Below, piece after piece: positions 1 through 5,993 of a stretch of 12,287 bases of DNA. The DNA lies in contig WSMP01000036.1 in NCBI GenBank assembly GCA_013316495.1, positions 1-12,287 on the forward strand, read 5' to 3'. The notes beneath the pieces were generated by a model that saw only the letters and a list, made by a program, of their open reading frames with translations, did not search any database and was not told the origin of the DNA. Source of the stretch: Angelakisella sp. (GTDB taxonomy: Bacteria > Bacillota > Clostridia > Oscillospirales > Ruminococcaceae). The position numbers and the translations under genes are program-made. How positions within the stretch are numbered: position 1 is the first letter of the stretch; each line of letters begins with the position of its first letter.

Positions 1-836
1 GCCGGGATTCCCTGAAAAAGCTGCGGCAAAGTGTTGCCTGGCACTGCGAGGGCTACTCCCCCAGGCGGCTTTCCGACCAGCTGCTGAAGAACTCCCCCCT
101 TATGCGGGGGCTTCTCCTCTTCCACGATAACCTGTGGTTCACCGGGGTCAGCTCCAACCCCCTGCTGAGCCTTGCCGCCCACGGGGTGGACCTTGCAGAG
201 CACAAAACGTATCTCTGCTGGGTCATCCCCACCCAGTACGCCGCCGAGCTGAAGGCGGAGGCCCTGGCCCTGGACTTTTTCCGGCACGCCTGGGAGGACG
301 CCAGCGATTACATCGCCCCGGAGCAGCCCTATACCTATCTGTACCACTACCTGGTGGAAAAGGGCCGGACGCCCCTTATTGACACCACCGGCTTCACCCC
401 CCTCAAATACATTCCCGGCCGCCCGGTTCAAATCTTTTGGTGGGACCAGGGGGGAACTCGCTCCTCCATGTGCATCGAGACCCAGGACCGGGACCGCTAC
501 CCGGAGGTCCTGGACCGCCTGCTGGCGGAAGCAAAGGCGGGCCGCACCGCCCGGCTGCTCCTTTGCGGCACCGAGGGGAAGATCCTCCAGTGCGACTTCT
601 GGGAAGGGGGCTACGACCTCTTCTTCGATGCCCGCACCTCCCAAAGCGGCTACGTTTACCGTTACCTTCCGGGGGAGGGCCAGGAGGGGGACTGGGAGAG
701 GCTCTATGGGCTTCTGCTGTATTTTTTGGAGAAAAACGGCAAGCAAAAGGGATCCAAGTGGAGGTATGTCAAAAAGGAGCTGGCCTCGGACAATATGCGT
801 TTTGTCAACGGGATGATCGATGAGGATTCCCCATAA
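1..836 (+). CDS. Hypothetical protein, 3' part of a gene cut by the window edge
   Basis: The reading frame is open from base 3 to the TAA at 834-836. The first in-frame ATG (102) has no Shine-Dalgarno sequence before it, and no ATG, GTG or TTG lies upstream in frame. The real start is therefore probably outside the window; the visible part is about 277 residues. I do not recognise the family. The protein looks soluble: no signal peptide or membrane segment is visible. It is rich in aromatic residues (for example FHDNLWFTG, QIFWWDQGG, CDFWEGGYDLFFDA) and ends in a charged tail. Its codon use matches its neighbours. It ends 20 bases before a strong hairpin terminator and converges on a small leftward gene. 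Function unknown. Confidence 0.75.
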   Translation, partial: RDSLKKLRQSVAWHCEGYSPRRLSDQLLKNSPLMRGLLLFHDNLWFTGVSSNPLLSLAAHGVDLAEHKTYLCWVIPTQYAAELKAEALALDFFRHAWEDASDYIAPEQPYTYLYHYLVEKGRTPLIDTTGFTPLKYIPGRPVQIFWWDQGGTRSSMCIETQDRDRYPEVLDRLLAEAKAGRTARLLLCGTEGKILQCDFWEGGYDLFFDARTSQSGYVYRYLPGEGQEGDWERLYGLLLYFLEKNGKQKGSKWRYVKKELASDNMRFVNGMIDEDSP

Positions 837-855
837 TCCCCTTTTCCTGCAAAAG

Positions 856-888
856 AAAGAAGCTGAAAGGCCCCCTTCCAGCTTCTTT
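856..888. terminator. Bidirectional intrinsic terminator
   Basis: Arms AAAGAAGCTG (856-865) and CAGCTTCTTT (879-888) are perfectly complementary. The stem can extend inward through AAGG/CCTT after one A-C mismatch. A T-rich tract follows on each strand (TTGTTTTG to the right, CTTTTG to the left). The hairpin lies between two convergent genes, so it can end the transcripts of both. Confidence 0.8.
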
Positions 889-902
889 TGTTTTGCATCC
901 GG

Positions 903-989
903 TTACACCATCTGGAGGAAGGCCAGGGCAAATGTGATGCCCAGAGCCGTCGCTGTCAGCAAAGGTGTCCATTTCCAATGTTCCCGCAT
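903..989 (-). CDS. Small single-span membrane peptide, 28 aa
   Basis: ATG at 989-987 is preceded by AAAGGAG at good spacing. The frame ends at TAA (905-903), directly before the shared terminator. The peptide starts MREHWKWTP and continues as one hydrophobic segment rich in L, A, T and F, ending FLQMV. It fits a tiny membrane protein with a short charged N-terminus. A perfect TATAAT (1040-1035) sits about 46 bases upstream of the start. Promoter, ribosome site, start, hydrophobic core and terminator are all in register, which makes this more likely a real gene than chance. A GTG one codon earlier is an alternative start. I do not recognise the family. It is too short for most gene callers. 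Confidence 0.6.
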   Translation of the reverse strand: MREHWKWTPLLTATALGITFALAFLQMV

Positions 990-1034
990 CACGATCGCTC
1001 CTTTCCATCTTCCGGCTGTGTTGCTTCCTTATCT

Positions 1035-1040
1035 ATTATA
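1035..1040 (-). promoter_or_regulatory. -10 box of the 28-aa peptide gene
   Basis: The minus strand reads TATAAT here, a perfect -10 hexamer. The predicted start site is near 1028, giving an untranslated leader of about 40 bases before the ATG at 989. No good -35 hexamer is visible upstream; the region is pyrimidine-rich on the minus strand. Confidence 0.5.
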
Positions 1041-1103
1041 ACGATGGAAAAAGGAAAAAGTTTCACCTTTTTGGGGCGGGAAACAAAAAAATTTTATACA
1101 CAG

Positions 1104-1136
1104 AAAATCCCCCGCCAGCCAGGAGGCCAGCGGGGG
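1104..1136 (-). terminator. rpsT terminator
   Basis: Arms CCCCCGC and GCGGGGG (1136-1130 and 1115-1109 read leftward) extend inward through a TGGCC/GGCTG stem with two G-T wobbles and a TCCT loop. ATTTTC follows on the minus strand. It lies about 30 bases beyond the rpsT stop. Confidence 0.8.
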
Positions 1137-1166
1137 CTTGTCTTTTTGCGCCTGCCGCGGTTTTTT

Positions 1167-1427
1167 TCAGCCAGCGGCGTTCAGCTTGCGGGCCAGGCGG
1201 GACTTCCGGCGGGCCGCAGTATTCTTGTGAAGGAGACCCTTGGCAGCGGCCTGGTCGATCTTCTTGATGGCCAGGGTGACCGCCGCGGTGCTGTCGCTGC
1301 TGGAGCCTGCGAGAGCGGCCTCCGCCTTCTTAATGGTGGTCTTGAGGTTGGAGTTGAGAGCCCGGTTGCGGCGGGTCTTGGTGGCGATGACCTTTACACG
1401 TTTCTTGGCGGATTTAATGTTCGGCAT
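1167..1427 (-). CDS. rpsT: 30S ribosomal protein S20
   Basis: S20 binds 16S rRNA early in small-subunit assembly. The 86-residue product starts MPNIKSAKKRVKV and contains TKTRRNRALNSNLKTTIKKAE, with a basic C-terminus (NTAARRKSRLARKLNAAG). These are hallmark S20 sequences at the usual length. The frame extends six codons further upstream, but MPNIKSAKKR is the conserved N-terminus. AAGGAGG (1442-1436) lies eight bases before this ATG, so 1427 is chosen. The gene looks monocistronic, with its own promoter (about 1510-1538) and terminator (1104-1136). The leader is about 75 bases long. S20 is known to regulate its own translation in E. coli; I cannot tell from the sequence whether that applies here. 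Confidence 0.97.
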   Translation of the reverse strand: MPNIKSAKKRVKVIATKTRRNRALNSNLKTTIKKAEAALAGSSSDSTAAVTLAIKKIDQAAAKGLLHKNTAARRKSRLARKLNAAG

Positions 1428-1509
1428 AGATGACACCTCCTTCACTAAAGCGAATTGATCGTATCAAAGAAATCACAGGAGCTGCGCCTGGTTCTTGACA
1501 GTACAAATT

Positions 1510-1538
1510 ATCTTACCATGTTCCGGGCACAAATGCAA
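1510..1538 (-). promoter_or_regulatory. rpsT promoter
   Basis: The minus strand reads TTGCAT (1538-1533), a 17-base spacer, then TAAGAT (1515-1510). That is a near-consensus sigma-A-type promoter. Transcription would start near 1503. Confidence 0.6.
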
Positions 1539-1558
1539 GGGTTTCCCTCAAATTTTTT

Positions 1559-1582
1559 GGGAAAATTCCGCCAAATTCTCCC
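1559..1582 (-). terminator. Weak hairpin after the permease gene
   Basis: Arms GGGAGAATT (1582-1574) and AATTTTCCC (1567-1559) on the minus strand form a nine-pair stem with one G-T wobble. The following tract is A-rich rather than T-rich, so termination may be inefficient and some read-through into rpsT is possible. Confidence 0.3.
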
Positions 1583-1588
1583 AGACGG

Positions 1589-2551
1589 TTATTTTGCCTC
1601 CGGCTCCTCTTCCTCTTGGGGCGGGTGGGGAAACCCTTCGGCGGACATAAGCAGCTCCAGCGCCTCCTGGGAATCGGGGGAGACCTCCGGCTTGGCGCAG
1701 GCCAGCAGCCCCGCCGCCCCCAAAATCACCACGCTGCCCAAAAACTTTCGGAGGGTGAAGCTCTCCCCCAGCCAGGCTGCCCCCGCCAAGGCGCAGCTCA
1801 CCGGCTCAAAGAGGCTGAACACCGCCGCCGTGGTGGCGCTGAGATACCGCACCCCCATCTGGAGGAGAATCACCGCAAAGAAGGAGGAGGCCACCGCCAC
1901 CAGGAAGGTGTAGAGCATCGCCTTGGGCGGCAGGGCAAAGACGATCTGCCCAAAGGGAAGGTCGATACAGAGCATCCCCAGGGCCACCGCCCCCGCGGTG
2001 TAAAAAATCACCAGAAAGGGATCCAGCTGCCGCAGAAAGGTCTTGTCCATAGCCACCATGAAGCTGGCGTAGGTCACCCCGGAGCCCATAGCTAGGATGG
2101 TCCCCAAAGCGGCGCTGCCGCTGCCCTGGCCCAGCTCCAGGAAAAGCACCACCCCTGCGCTGGCCAGCACAAGGGCGATGAGCCGCACCCGGCCCAGGCG
2201 CTCCCGGAAGAGGAACCGGCAAAGGAGGGCCACAAACACCGGGTACATAAAGTGGAGGGTGGTGGCCGCCCCCACGCCGATGTAGTTATAGGCGATGTTC
2301 AGCATCAGGGTGGTGGCCCCCCGGCCAAACAGCCCCACCAAAACAAAAACCGCCAGCTGCCGCCAGGTGACCCGCAGGGAAACCCGGCGCAGGAGCAGCA
2401 CCGCCAGCAGCAGGGGGAGCACCATGGCCTCCCGGTAAAAGGTGAGGGTAAAGGCGTTGCTCCCCATCTGATAGGTCTTGCTGGAAAGCACCGGCGCCAG
2501 CCCAAAAAGCAGGGCGGATAGCCCGGTAAACAAAACTCCCTTCCCCTTCAT
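1589..2551 (-). CDS. DMT-superfamily permease with two EamA domains
   Basis: This is a 320-residue inner-membrane protein of the drug/metabolite transporter superfamily. It has about ten hydrophobic segments in two tandem EamA halves, roughly residues 5-140 and 150-290. The second half carries the characteristic AAVFSLFEPVSCALAGAAWLGE stretch, the counterpart of the EamA SLxEPv motif, here broken by its own length. After the last span comes a hydrophilic tail with PPQEEEEPEAK. The start at 2551 gives MKGKGVLFTG and lies eight bases after AAGGAGG. An ATG two codons upstream is too close to that ribosome site. The substrate cannot be read from sequence; family members export amino acids and other metabolites. 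It diverges from cas3, and nothing links it to CRISPR function. Confidence 0.9.
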   Translation of the reverse strand: MKGKGVLFTGLSALLFGLAPVLSSKTYQMGSNAFTLTFYREAMVLPLLLAVLLLRRVSLRVTWRQLAVFVLVGLFGRGATTLMLNIAYNYIGVGAATTLHFMYPVFVALLCRFLFRERLGRVRLIALVLASAGVVLFLELGQGSGSAALGTILAMGSGVTYASFMVAMDKTFLRQLDPFLVIFYTAGAVALGMLCIDLPFGQIVFALPPKAMLYTFLVAVASSFFAVILLQMGVRYLSATTAAVFSLFEPVSCALAGAAWLGESFTLRKFLGSVVILGAAGLLACAKPEVSPDSQEALELLMSAEGFPHPPQEEEEPEAK

Positions 2552-2597
2552 CTCCATCCCCTCCTTCTTGTGGCAGAGCATCCAGTAAACGATTTCG

Positions 2598-2626
2598 ATT
2601 ATACAACGGCCAGCCAAAGAGCGCAA
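2598..2626 (-). promoter_or_regulatory. Permease promoter
   Basis: The minus strand reads TTGCGC (2626-2621), a 17-base spacer, then a perfect TATAAT (2603-2598). The predicted start is near 2591, about 40 bases before the start codon. Confidence 0.65.
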
Positions 2627-2665
2627 GGGGGGAAATGATACGGGGCGCTGCTTCTGGGGTTCCCT

Positions 2666-2709
2666 GCTCTCAAAAACATCCCACCGGGATGTTTTTGATG
2701 GGCAGCCCG
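2666..2709. repeat. Left copy of a 44-bp inverted duplicate containing a hairpin
   Basis: These 44 bases are identical to the reverse complement of 5652-5695. The core is a 12-pair hairpin: arms CAAAAACATCCC (2671-2682) and GGGATGTTTTTG (2686-2697) around loop ACC. It sits between the divergent permease and cas3 promoters. The hairpin has T5/A5 arms and may stop transcription from either side. It is probably one copy of a dispersed intergenic element. The rest of the 2552-2879 gap holds the two promoters and a GCCCCCC/GGGGGGC inverted repeat (2713-2744). Confidence 0.8.
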
Positions 2710-2812
2710 TGCGCCCCCCTGGCAGCGGAGGCACTCCGGGGGGCAATCTGCACAAAATGCTGGGCCGCTTTTTGGCTGTTTTCCCGGTTTTTCGCCCCGT
2801 TTCGCATCTGTA

Positions 2813-2842
2813 CTGATATTGGGACAGTTTTTGTGTTATACT
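2813..2842 (+). promoter_or_regulatory. Candidate cas3 promoter
   Basis: CTGATA (2813-2818), an 18-base spacer and TATACT (2837-2842). A TGT triplet directly before the -10 box makes an extended -10. The start site would be near 2849, about 30 bases before the cas3 ATG. No match to the crRNA-like spacer described at 5821-5844 is visible here, so cas3 looks uncoupled from that control. Confidence 0.5.
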
Positions 2843-2879
2843 GTATTTGTAAAATATTCCTGCACAGGGAGGTTTTTCC

Positions 2880-5042
2880 ATGTCTGAATATCTGGCTCAC
2901 ATCAGCGATGACAAAACCCGCACCCAAACGGTCCGGGAGCACCTGGAGCAGACGGCACAGCTGGCAGGGGAGTTTGCCCGGCCTTTTGGAGCGGAGGAAG
3001 CCGCCCGGCAAACCGCCATGGCCCACGACATTGGTAAATTTACCCAGGGATTTCAGGCCCGGCTCCGGGGCGGCCCCAAGGTAGATCATTCCACCGCCGG
3101 GGCGGTGGAGCTGTTAAAGGCGGGAAACCCCTACGGGGTCTTTTGCGCGGCGGGACACCACACCGGCCTGCCGGATGGGGGAAACCGCCGGGACCAGGAG
3201 GGCGCCACCCTCTGGGGACGGCTCAACCGGGGCGCGCCGGAGGACTACTCCCCCTGGAAGGAGGAGATCCAGCTGTCAACGACCTCCCTTCCCCCCCTCT
3301 GCGGGAATTTCGAAGCGGCCTTCTTTACCCGGATGCTTTACTCCTGCCTGGTGGACGCCGATTTTTTGGATACTGAAGCCTTTATGGCGGGGCAGCCGGT
3401 TCCCCGTGGCGCCGGGGAGGATATCCCCGTCCTCCTCCAAAAACTGCGGGACTACACCGCCCCCTGGCTCCAAAAGCCGGAGGGGGAGCTGAACCAGCGG
3501 CGCAGCGCTATTCTGCGCCAGTGCATCCAAAGGGGCCGGGAGGGGAAGCCGGGGCTTTACAGCCTCACCGTCCCCACCGGCGGCGGGAAGACCATCTCCT
3601 CCCTCTCCTTCGCCCTGGAGCACGCCGCGGCCCACGGAAAGCGGCGGGTGGTCTATGTCATCCCCTACACCAGCATCATCGAGCAGACGGCGGATACCTT
3701 CCGAAAAATCCTGGGGGCAAAAAACGTCCTGGAGCACCACTCCTCTGCAAATCTGGACCAAAGCTCCGACGATGACGAGACAAAGGAGCGGCTGCGGCTG
3801 GCGGCGGAAAACTGGGACGCCCCCATCATCGTCACCACCAACGTCCAGTTTTTTGAATCCCTCTTCTCCAACCGCTCCTCCCGGTGCCGGAAAAACCACC
3901 GGCTGGCGGAAAGCGTCCTCATTTTTGACGAAGCCCAGATGCTCCCCCTCCCCTATCTCCTCCCCTGTCTGCGGGCCATCCGCTGCCTGGTGGAGGGGTA
4001 TGGCGCCACCGCTGTCCTCTGCACCGCCACCCAGCCCTCCTTGGAAAAGTTTTTTGACGGCCTGCCGGTGGAAGAGATTTGCCCCAACGTCCAGGAGCTT
4101 TATGAGGCCCTCCGGCGCACCACCCTCCGCCGCGGAGGGGAGTTGACCCTGGCGGAGCTTGCCAGTCTGATGGAATCCCGTCTGGCCGCCCTTTCCATTG
4201 TAAATAGCCGCGCCGGGGCGGTGGAACTTTTCCGGCTGCTGCCGGAGGAGGGGCGCTTCTGCCTCACCACTTTGATGACCCCGGCCCACCGGCGGCAGGT
4301 GCTGGCGGAGATTCGCCGGCGGTTATCGGCTGGCCTCCCCTGCCGGGTGGCGGCCACCTCCCTGGTGGAAGCCGGGGTGGACCTGGACTTCCCCGCCGTC
4401 TACCGGGAGGAGGCGGGGCTGGATTCCATCCTCCAAGCCGCCGGACGGTGCAACCGGGAGGGAAAAAATCCTCCGGAGCAGTCCCTGGTCACCACCTTCT
4501 CCCTCCCTGGTCGCATCGCCGATGCGCTGGCCCTGGGCCGGGGTCTCTTCCGGGAAGTTGCCGGAGAGGTGGAGGACCCCGCCTCTCCGGAGGCCATCCG
4601 CCTGTACTTTGATAAGCTCCACGATTTTAAGGGAAACGCCCTGGACCAAAAGGGGATCCTGGAGGCCATCGAGAAGGGGATTGGCGGGTGCGAGATGCCC
4701 TTTGCCCAGGTGGCAAAGGATTTCCAGCTCATCCAGTCGGAGACCCGCCAGATCCTCGTCCCCCTGCCGGGGAGCGCCGGAGGGCAGGAGCGAAAGAAGG
4801 AGGAACAGGCCCTGGATGCCCTTGTCTCTGCCCTGAAGGCCGGGAACTGCTCCCGCCAGCTGCTGCGCCGGGCAGGGCAGTACATGGTCAGCGTCTACCC
4901 CAGCCACCTCCAGGCGCTGCTGGATACAGGGGCCTGCGTCCTGGCCCCTGGGGACATCGCCATCCTGGAGGACACCGCCCGCTACGACCAAGCGGTGGGC
5001 CTATCCCTCCCCAGCGAAGGCGGGGAAGGGCTGTTCTTCTGA
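2880..5042 (+). CDS. cas3: CRISPR-associated nuclease/helicase Cas3, type I-C
   Basis: Cas3 is recruited by target-bound Cascade, then nicks and degrades the DNA 3' to 5' while unwinding it. The 720-residue protein has an N-terminal HD nuclease domain with H21, HDIGK (about 49-53), DHSTAG (about 69-74) and GHHTGL (about 92-97). A superfamily 2 helicase follows: Walker A VPTGGGKT (about 230), FDEAQ (about 348), TATQP (about 381) and QAAGRCNREG (about 518). SLVEAGVDLDF precedes the last motif. All catalytic motifs are intact. It is somewhat shorter than the roughly 800 residues I recall for other I-C Cas3 proteins. GGGAGG precedes the ATG by seven bases. The gene has its own promoter and terminator and is 1.1 kb from the rest of the cas genes. 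Confidence 0.97.
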   Translation: MSEYLAHISDDKTRTQTVREHLEQTAQLAGEFARPFGAEEAARQTAMAHDIGKFTQGFQARLRGGPKVDHSTAGAVELLKAGNPYGVFCAAGHHTGLPDGGNRRDQEGATLWGRLNRGAPEDYSPWKEEIQLSTTSLPPLCGNFEAAFFTRMLYSCLVDADFLDTEAFMAGQPVPRGAGEDIPVLLQKLRDYTAPWLQKPEGELNQRRSAILRQCIQRGREGKPGLYSLTVPTGGGKTISSLSFALEHAAAHGKRRVVYVIPYTSIIEQTADTFRKILGAKNVLEHHSSANLDQSSDDDETKERLRLAAENWDAPIIVTTNVQFFESLFSNRSSRCRKNHRLAESVLIFDEAQMLPLPYLLPCLRAIRCLVEGYGATAVLCTATQPSLEKFFDGLPVEEICPNVQELYEALRRTTLRRGGELTLAELASLMESRLAALSIVNSRAGAVELFRLLPEEGRFCLTTLMTPAHRRQVLAEIRRRLSAGLPCRVAATSLVEAGVDLDFPAVYREEAGLDSILQAAGRCNREGKNPPEQSLVTTFSLPGRIADALALGRGLFREVAGEVEDPASPEAIRLYFDKLHDFKGNALDQKGILEAIEKGIGGCEMPFAQVAKDFQLIQSETRQILVPLPGSAGGQERKKEEQALDALVSALKAGNCSRQLLRRAGQYMVSVYPSHLQALLDTGACVLAPGDIAILEDTARYDQAVGLSLPSEGGEGLFF

Positions 5043-5057
5043 AAAAGCGCAATTATG

Positions 5058-5085
5058 GGCTGCCGCCCAGCCTTCTTTTTCTTTT
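5058..5085 (+). terminator. cas3 terminator
   Basis: Arms GGCTG (5058-5062) and CAGCC (5068-5072) around CCGCC are followed at once by TTCTTTTTCTTTT. It lies 16 bases after the cas3 stop. The pyrimidine tract is also the left arm of the palindrome at 5072-5105. Confidence 0.65.
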
Positions 5086-5695
5086 CACGAGAAAAGAAAA
5101 AGAAGCAAAAAGAAAAGCGACCTATTTATTTGATAGCAAGCGCAGGACGAAAGCCAGAGGGATAAAGGAACTCTGTAGAAACCCAGGCCGAAGGTCGGTA
5201 AAGTTTCCGTCCACCCTTTCCAAAGGGTTGGGCGAAGCCCACGTGCCCGAAGGAACGCGAAGCGGCCCGTTAGGGCTGGGGGAGCCGAGGGGGCTGACCG
5301 GTCGCGGAGCGAAGCGCAGGCGATGGAAGCCCCAGTGGGGCTTCCAAGGTCACGTTCCCGACCATAGGGAGGGATGCCCCCCGGCCGCCTTCCGCAGAAG
5401 GCGGAAGTCCTTTCCGGAGGGAGCCTTTCTGCCGCCGCAGCGGCGTCTCGGAGCGCAACCGCCGCATAGCGGCGGCTCTTAGCGCGGAGAGGCTTTGCTT
5501 CTTTCTTTTTGCGATAGAAAAAGAAAGAAGGAAGCCCTGCGCCTTGCACCGAGGGCGGCACCCTGGACGAGGAGCGGCGGGTCTTTTGGTGACAAACGGC
5601 GACAGCCGTTTGGAGCTGAAAAGCCCGCCGGGCCGGTGCTGGGGTACTGACCGGGCTGCCCATCAAAAACATCCCGGTGGGATGTTTTTGAGAGC
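5072..5695. repeat. Hairpin-rich intergenic block, apparently non-coding
   Basis: This block contains many perfect inverted repeats: 15-base arms CTTCTTTTTCTTTTC/GAAAAGAAAAAGAAG around ACGA (5072-5105); GGAAGCCCC/GGGGCTTCC (5325-5345); CCGCCTTC/GAAGGCGG (5385-5404); CCGCCGC/GCGGCGG (5459-5475); 13-base arms CTTCTTTCTTTTT/AAAAAGAAAGAAG (5498-5530); and the 12-pair hairpin in 5652-5695. Short GNRA-like motifs such as GGGCGAAGCCC also occur. The open frames crossing it are arginine-rich, lack ribosome sites and resemble no family, so I see no gene. It is bounded by pyrimidine/purine palindromes on the left and the duplicated 44-mer on the right. A dispersed non-mobile repeat element is the likeliest explanation; a structured RNA is possible. 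The boundaries are approximate. Confidence 0.55.
5652..5695. repeat. Right copy of the 44-bp inverted duplicate
   Basis: This is identical to the reverse complement of 2666-2709, with arms CAAAAACATCCC and GGGATGTTTTTG forming a hairpin. The two copies bracket cas3 in inverted orientation, about 2.9 kb apart. Confidence 0.8.
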
Positions 5696-5780
5696 GCCGG
5701 GATGCCCCGGTGTCTCACCCTGCCCGCTCAATATAGGGGCTTAACCTTGTAAAGGGAGCAAGCCCAGAATAACAGACCAA

Positions 5781-5820
5781 AGGCAGAAGGGCAGGACTAT
5801 ACCGCCCTGCCCTTCTGCCT
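5781..5820 (-). terminator. Terminal hairpin of the crRNA-like RNA
   Basis: Two perfect 15-base arms, AGGCAGAAGGGCAGG (5781-5795) and CCTGCCCTTCTGCCT (5806-5820), surround a 10-base loop. On the minus strand TTTGGTCTGTTATT follows, a modest T-rich tract. The plus-strand flank is A-rich, so leftward termination is the likelier use. It could also protect the RNA 3' end. Confidence 0.6.
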
Positions 5821-5844
5821 AAACATATACTTATCCCAAAGAAT

Positions 5845-5873
5845 ATTTCAATCCACCCCTAAAATTAGGGGAC
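5845..5873 (-). repeat. Solitary degenerate CRISPR repeat (pseudo-repeat)
   Basis: The 29-base unit begins GTC as the array repeats do. It forms a stem from CCCCTAA and TTAGGGG and ends in TGGATTGAAAT. It keeps the repeat ends and stem-loop design of type I-C repeats, but the stem sequence is unrelated to the array's CGCCTTCC/GGAAGGCG. It points opposite to the array and is about 5.8 kb from it. Only one copy is visible. Confidence 0.7.
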
Positions 5874-5879
5874 AAAGTA

Positions 5880-5907
5880 ATTATACTATGAAAATCTCAA
5901 AAGGGAA
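5880..5907 (-). promoter_or_regulatory. Promoter of the crRNA-like RNA
   Basis: The minus strand has a perfect TATAAT (5885-5880). The best -35 candidate is weak: TTCCCT (5907-5902) at 16-base spacing. The start is predicted near 5873, the first base of the pseudo-repeat. Confidence 0.5.
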
Positions 5908-5966
5908 CCCCTTAATCGTTGGTAAATCTCTCCAAAGGATTGCCTTCCTGTTTGTATAAAATTGAG

Positions 5967-5993
5967 AAATCTAATCTTTTCCCAAAGAATGAA
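5967..5993 (-). promoter_or_regulatory. PAM-flanked target of the crRNA-like spacer, abutting the cas5c -35 box
   Basis: Read on the minus strand, 5993-5991 is TTC, the known type I-C PAM. Directly after it, 5990-5967 matches the spacer-like segment 5844-5821 at 19 of 24 positions. Positions 1-11 match without a break (ATTCTTTGGGA) and 13-15 match. Mismatches are at 12, 16, 17, 20 and 21. Position 12 is one of the every-sixth bases known to be flipped out in Cascade R-loops. The PAM ends one base before the -35 box at 5994. Cascade bound here would cover the upstream face of the cas5c promoter. The partial match should favour binding over Cas3-mediated cleavage. Confidence 0.65.

Larger units (their letters stand above)
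5781..5873 (-). ncRNA. Candidate CreR-like Cas-regulating crRNA-like RNA
   Basis: On the minus strand a solitary degenerate CRISPR repeat (5873-5845) is followed by a 24-base spacer-like segment (5844-5821) and a 15-pair hairpin (5820-5781). A perfect TATAAT at 5885-5880 places the predicted start at or within a base or two of the first repeat base, so the RNA would be about 93 bases with no leader. Cas5c cleavage after the repeat stem would leave the handle TGGATTGAAAT, which is 11 bases like the array handle GGGATTGAAAT. The spacer-like segment matches 5967-5990 beside the cas5c promoter with a TTC PAM. CreR and CreA RNAs, which guide Cascade to promoters, are known from other type I loci. 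Assignment here is inference from sequence layout; expression is unproven. It could instead be a relic of a lost array. Confidence 0.65.

Noticed and set aside
1495..1500. Perfect TTGACA on the plus strand
   Set aside because: The hexamer 17 bases downstream is ATGTTC, no -10 box is present, and no plus-strand gene follows.
3276..4289. 337-residue open frame antisense to cas3
   Set aside because: It covers the intact helicase coding region, has low-complexity G- and Q-rich sequence and no start signals.
5385..5404. CCGCCTTC/GAAGGCGG hairpin resembling the CRISPR repeat stem
   Set aside because: It lacks the GATTGAAAT handle and the GTC start. The shared CGCCTTC is explained by the hairpin-rich, G+C-rich block.
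5085..5672. 195-residue open frame on the minus strand of the cas3-cas5c gap
   Set aside because: It starts within the duplicated 44-bp hairpin element and runs through palindromes. It is rich in arginine, serine and alanine and has no ribosome site. It is most likely translated repeat DNA.
5781..5820. The 15-pair hairpin as a second pseudo-repeat
   Set aside because: No ATTGAAAT-like handle follows it, and its loop and stem do not resemble a I-C repeat. A terminator or 3' stabiliser fits better.
5888..5959. 23-codon plus-strand ORF starting MKISKGNPL in the AT-rich gap
   Set aside because: No Shine-Dalgarno site or promoter precedes it, and it overlaps the promoter region of the crRNA-like RNA.
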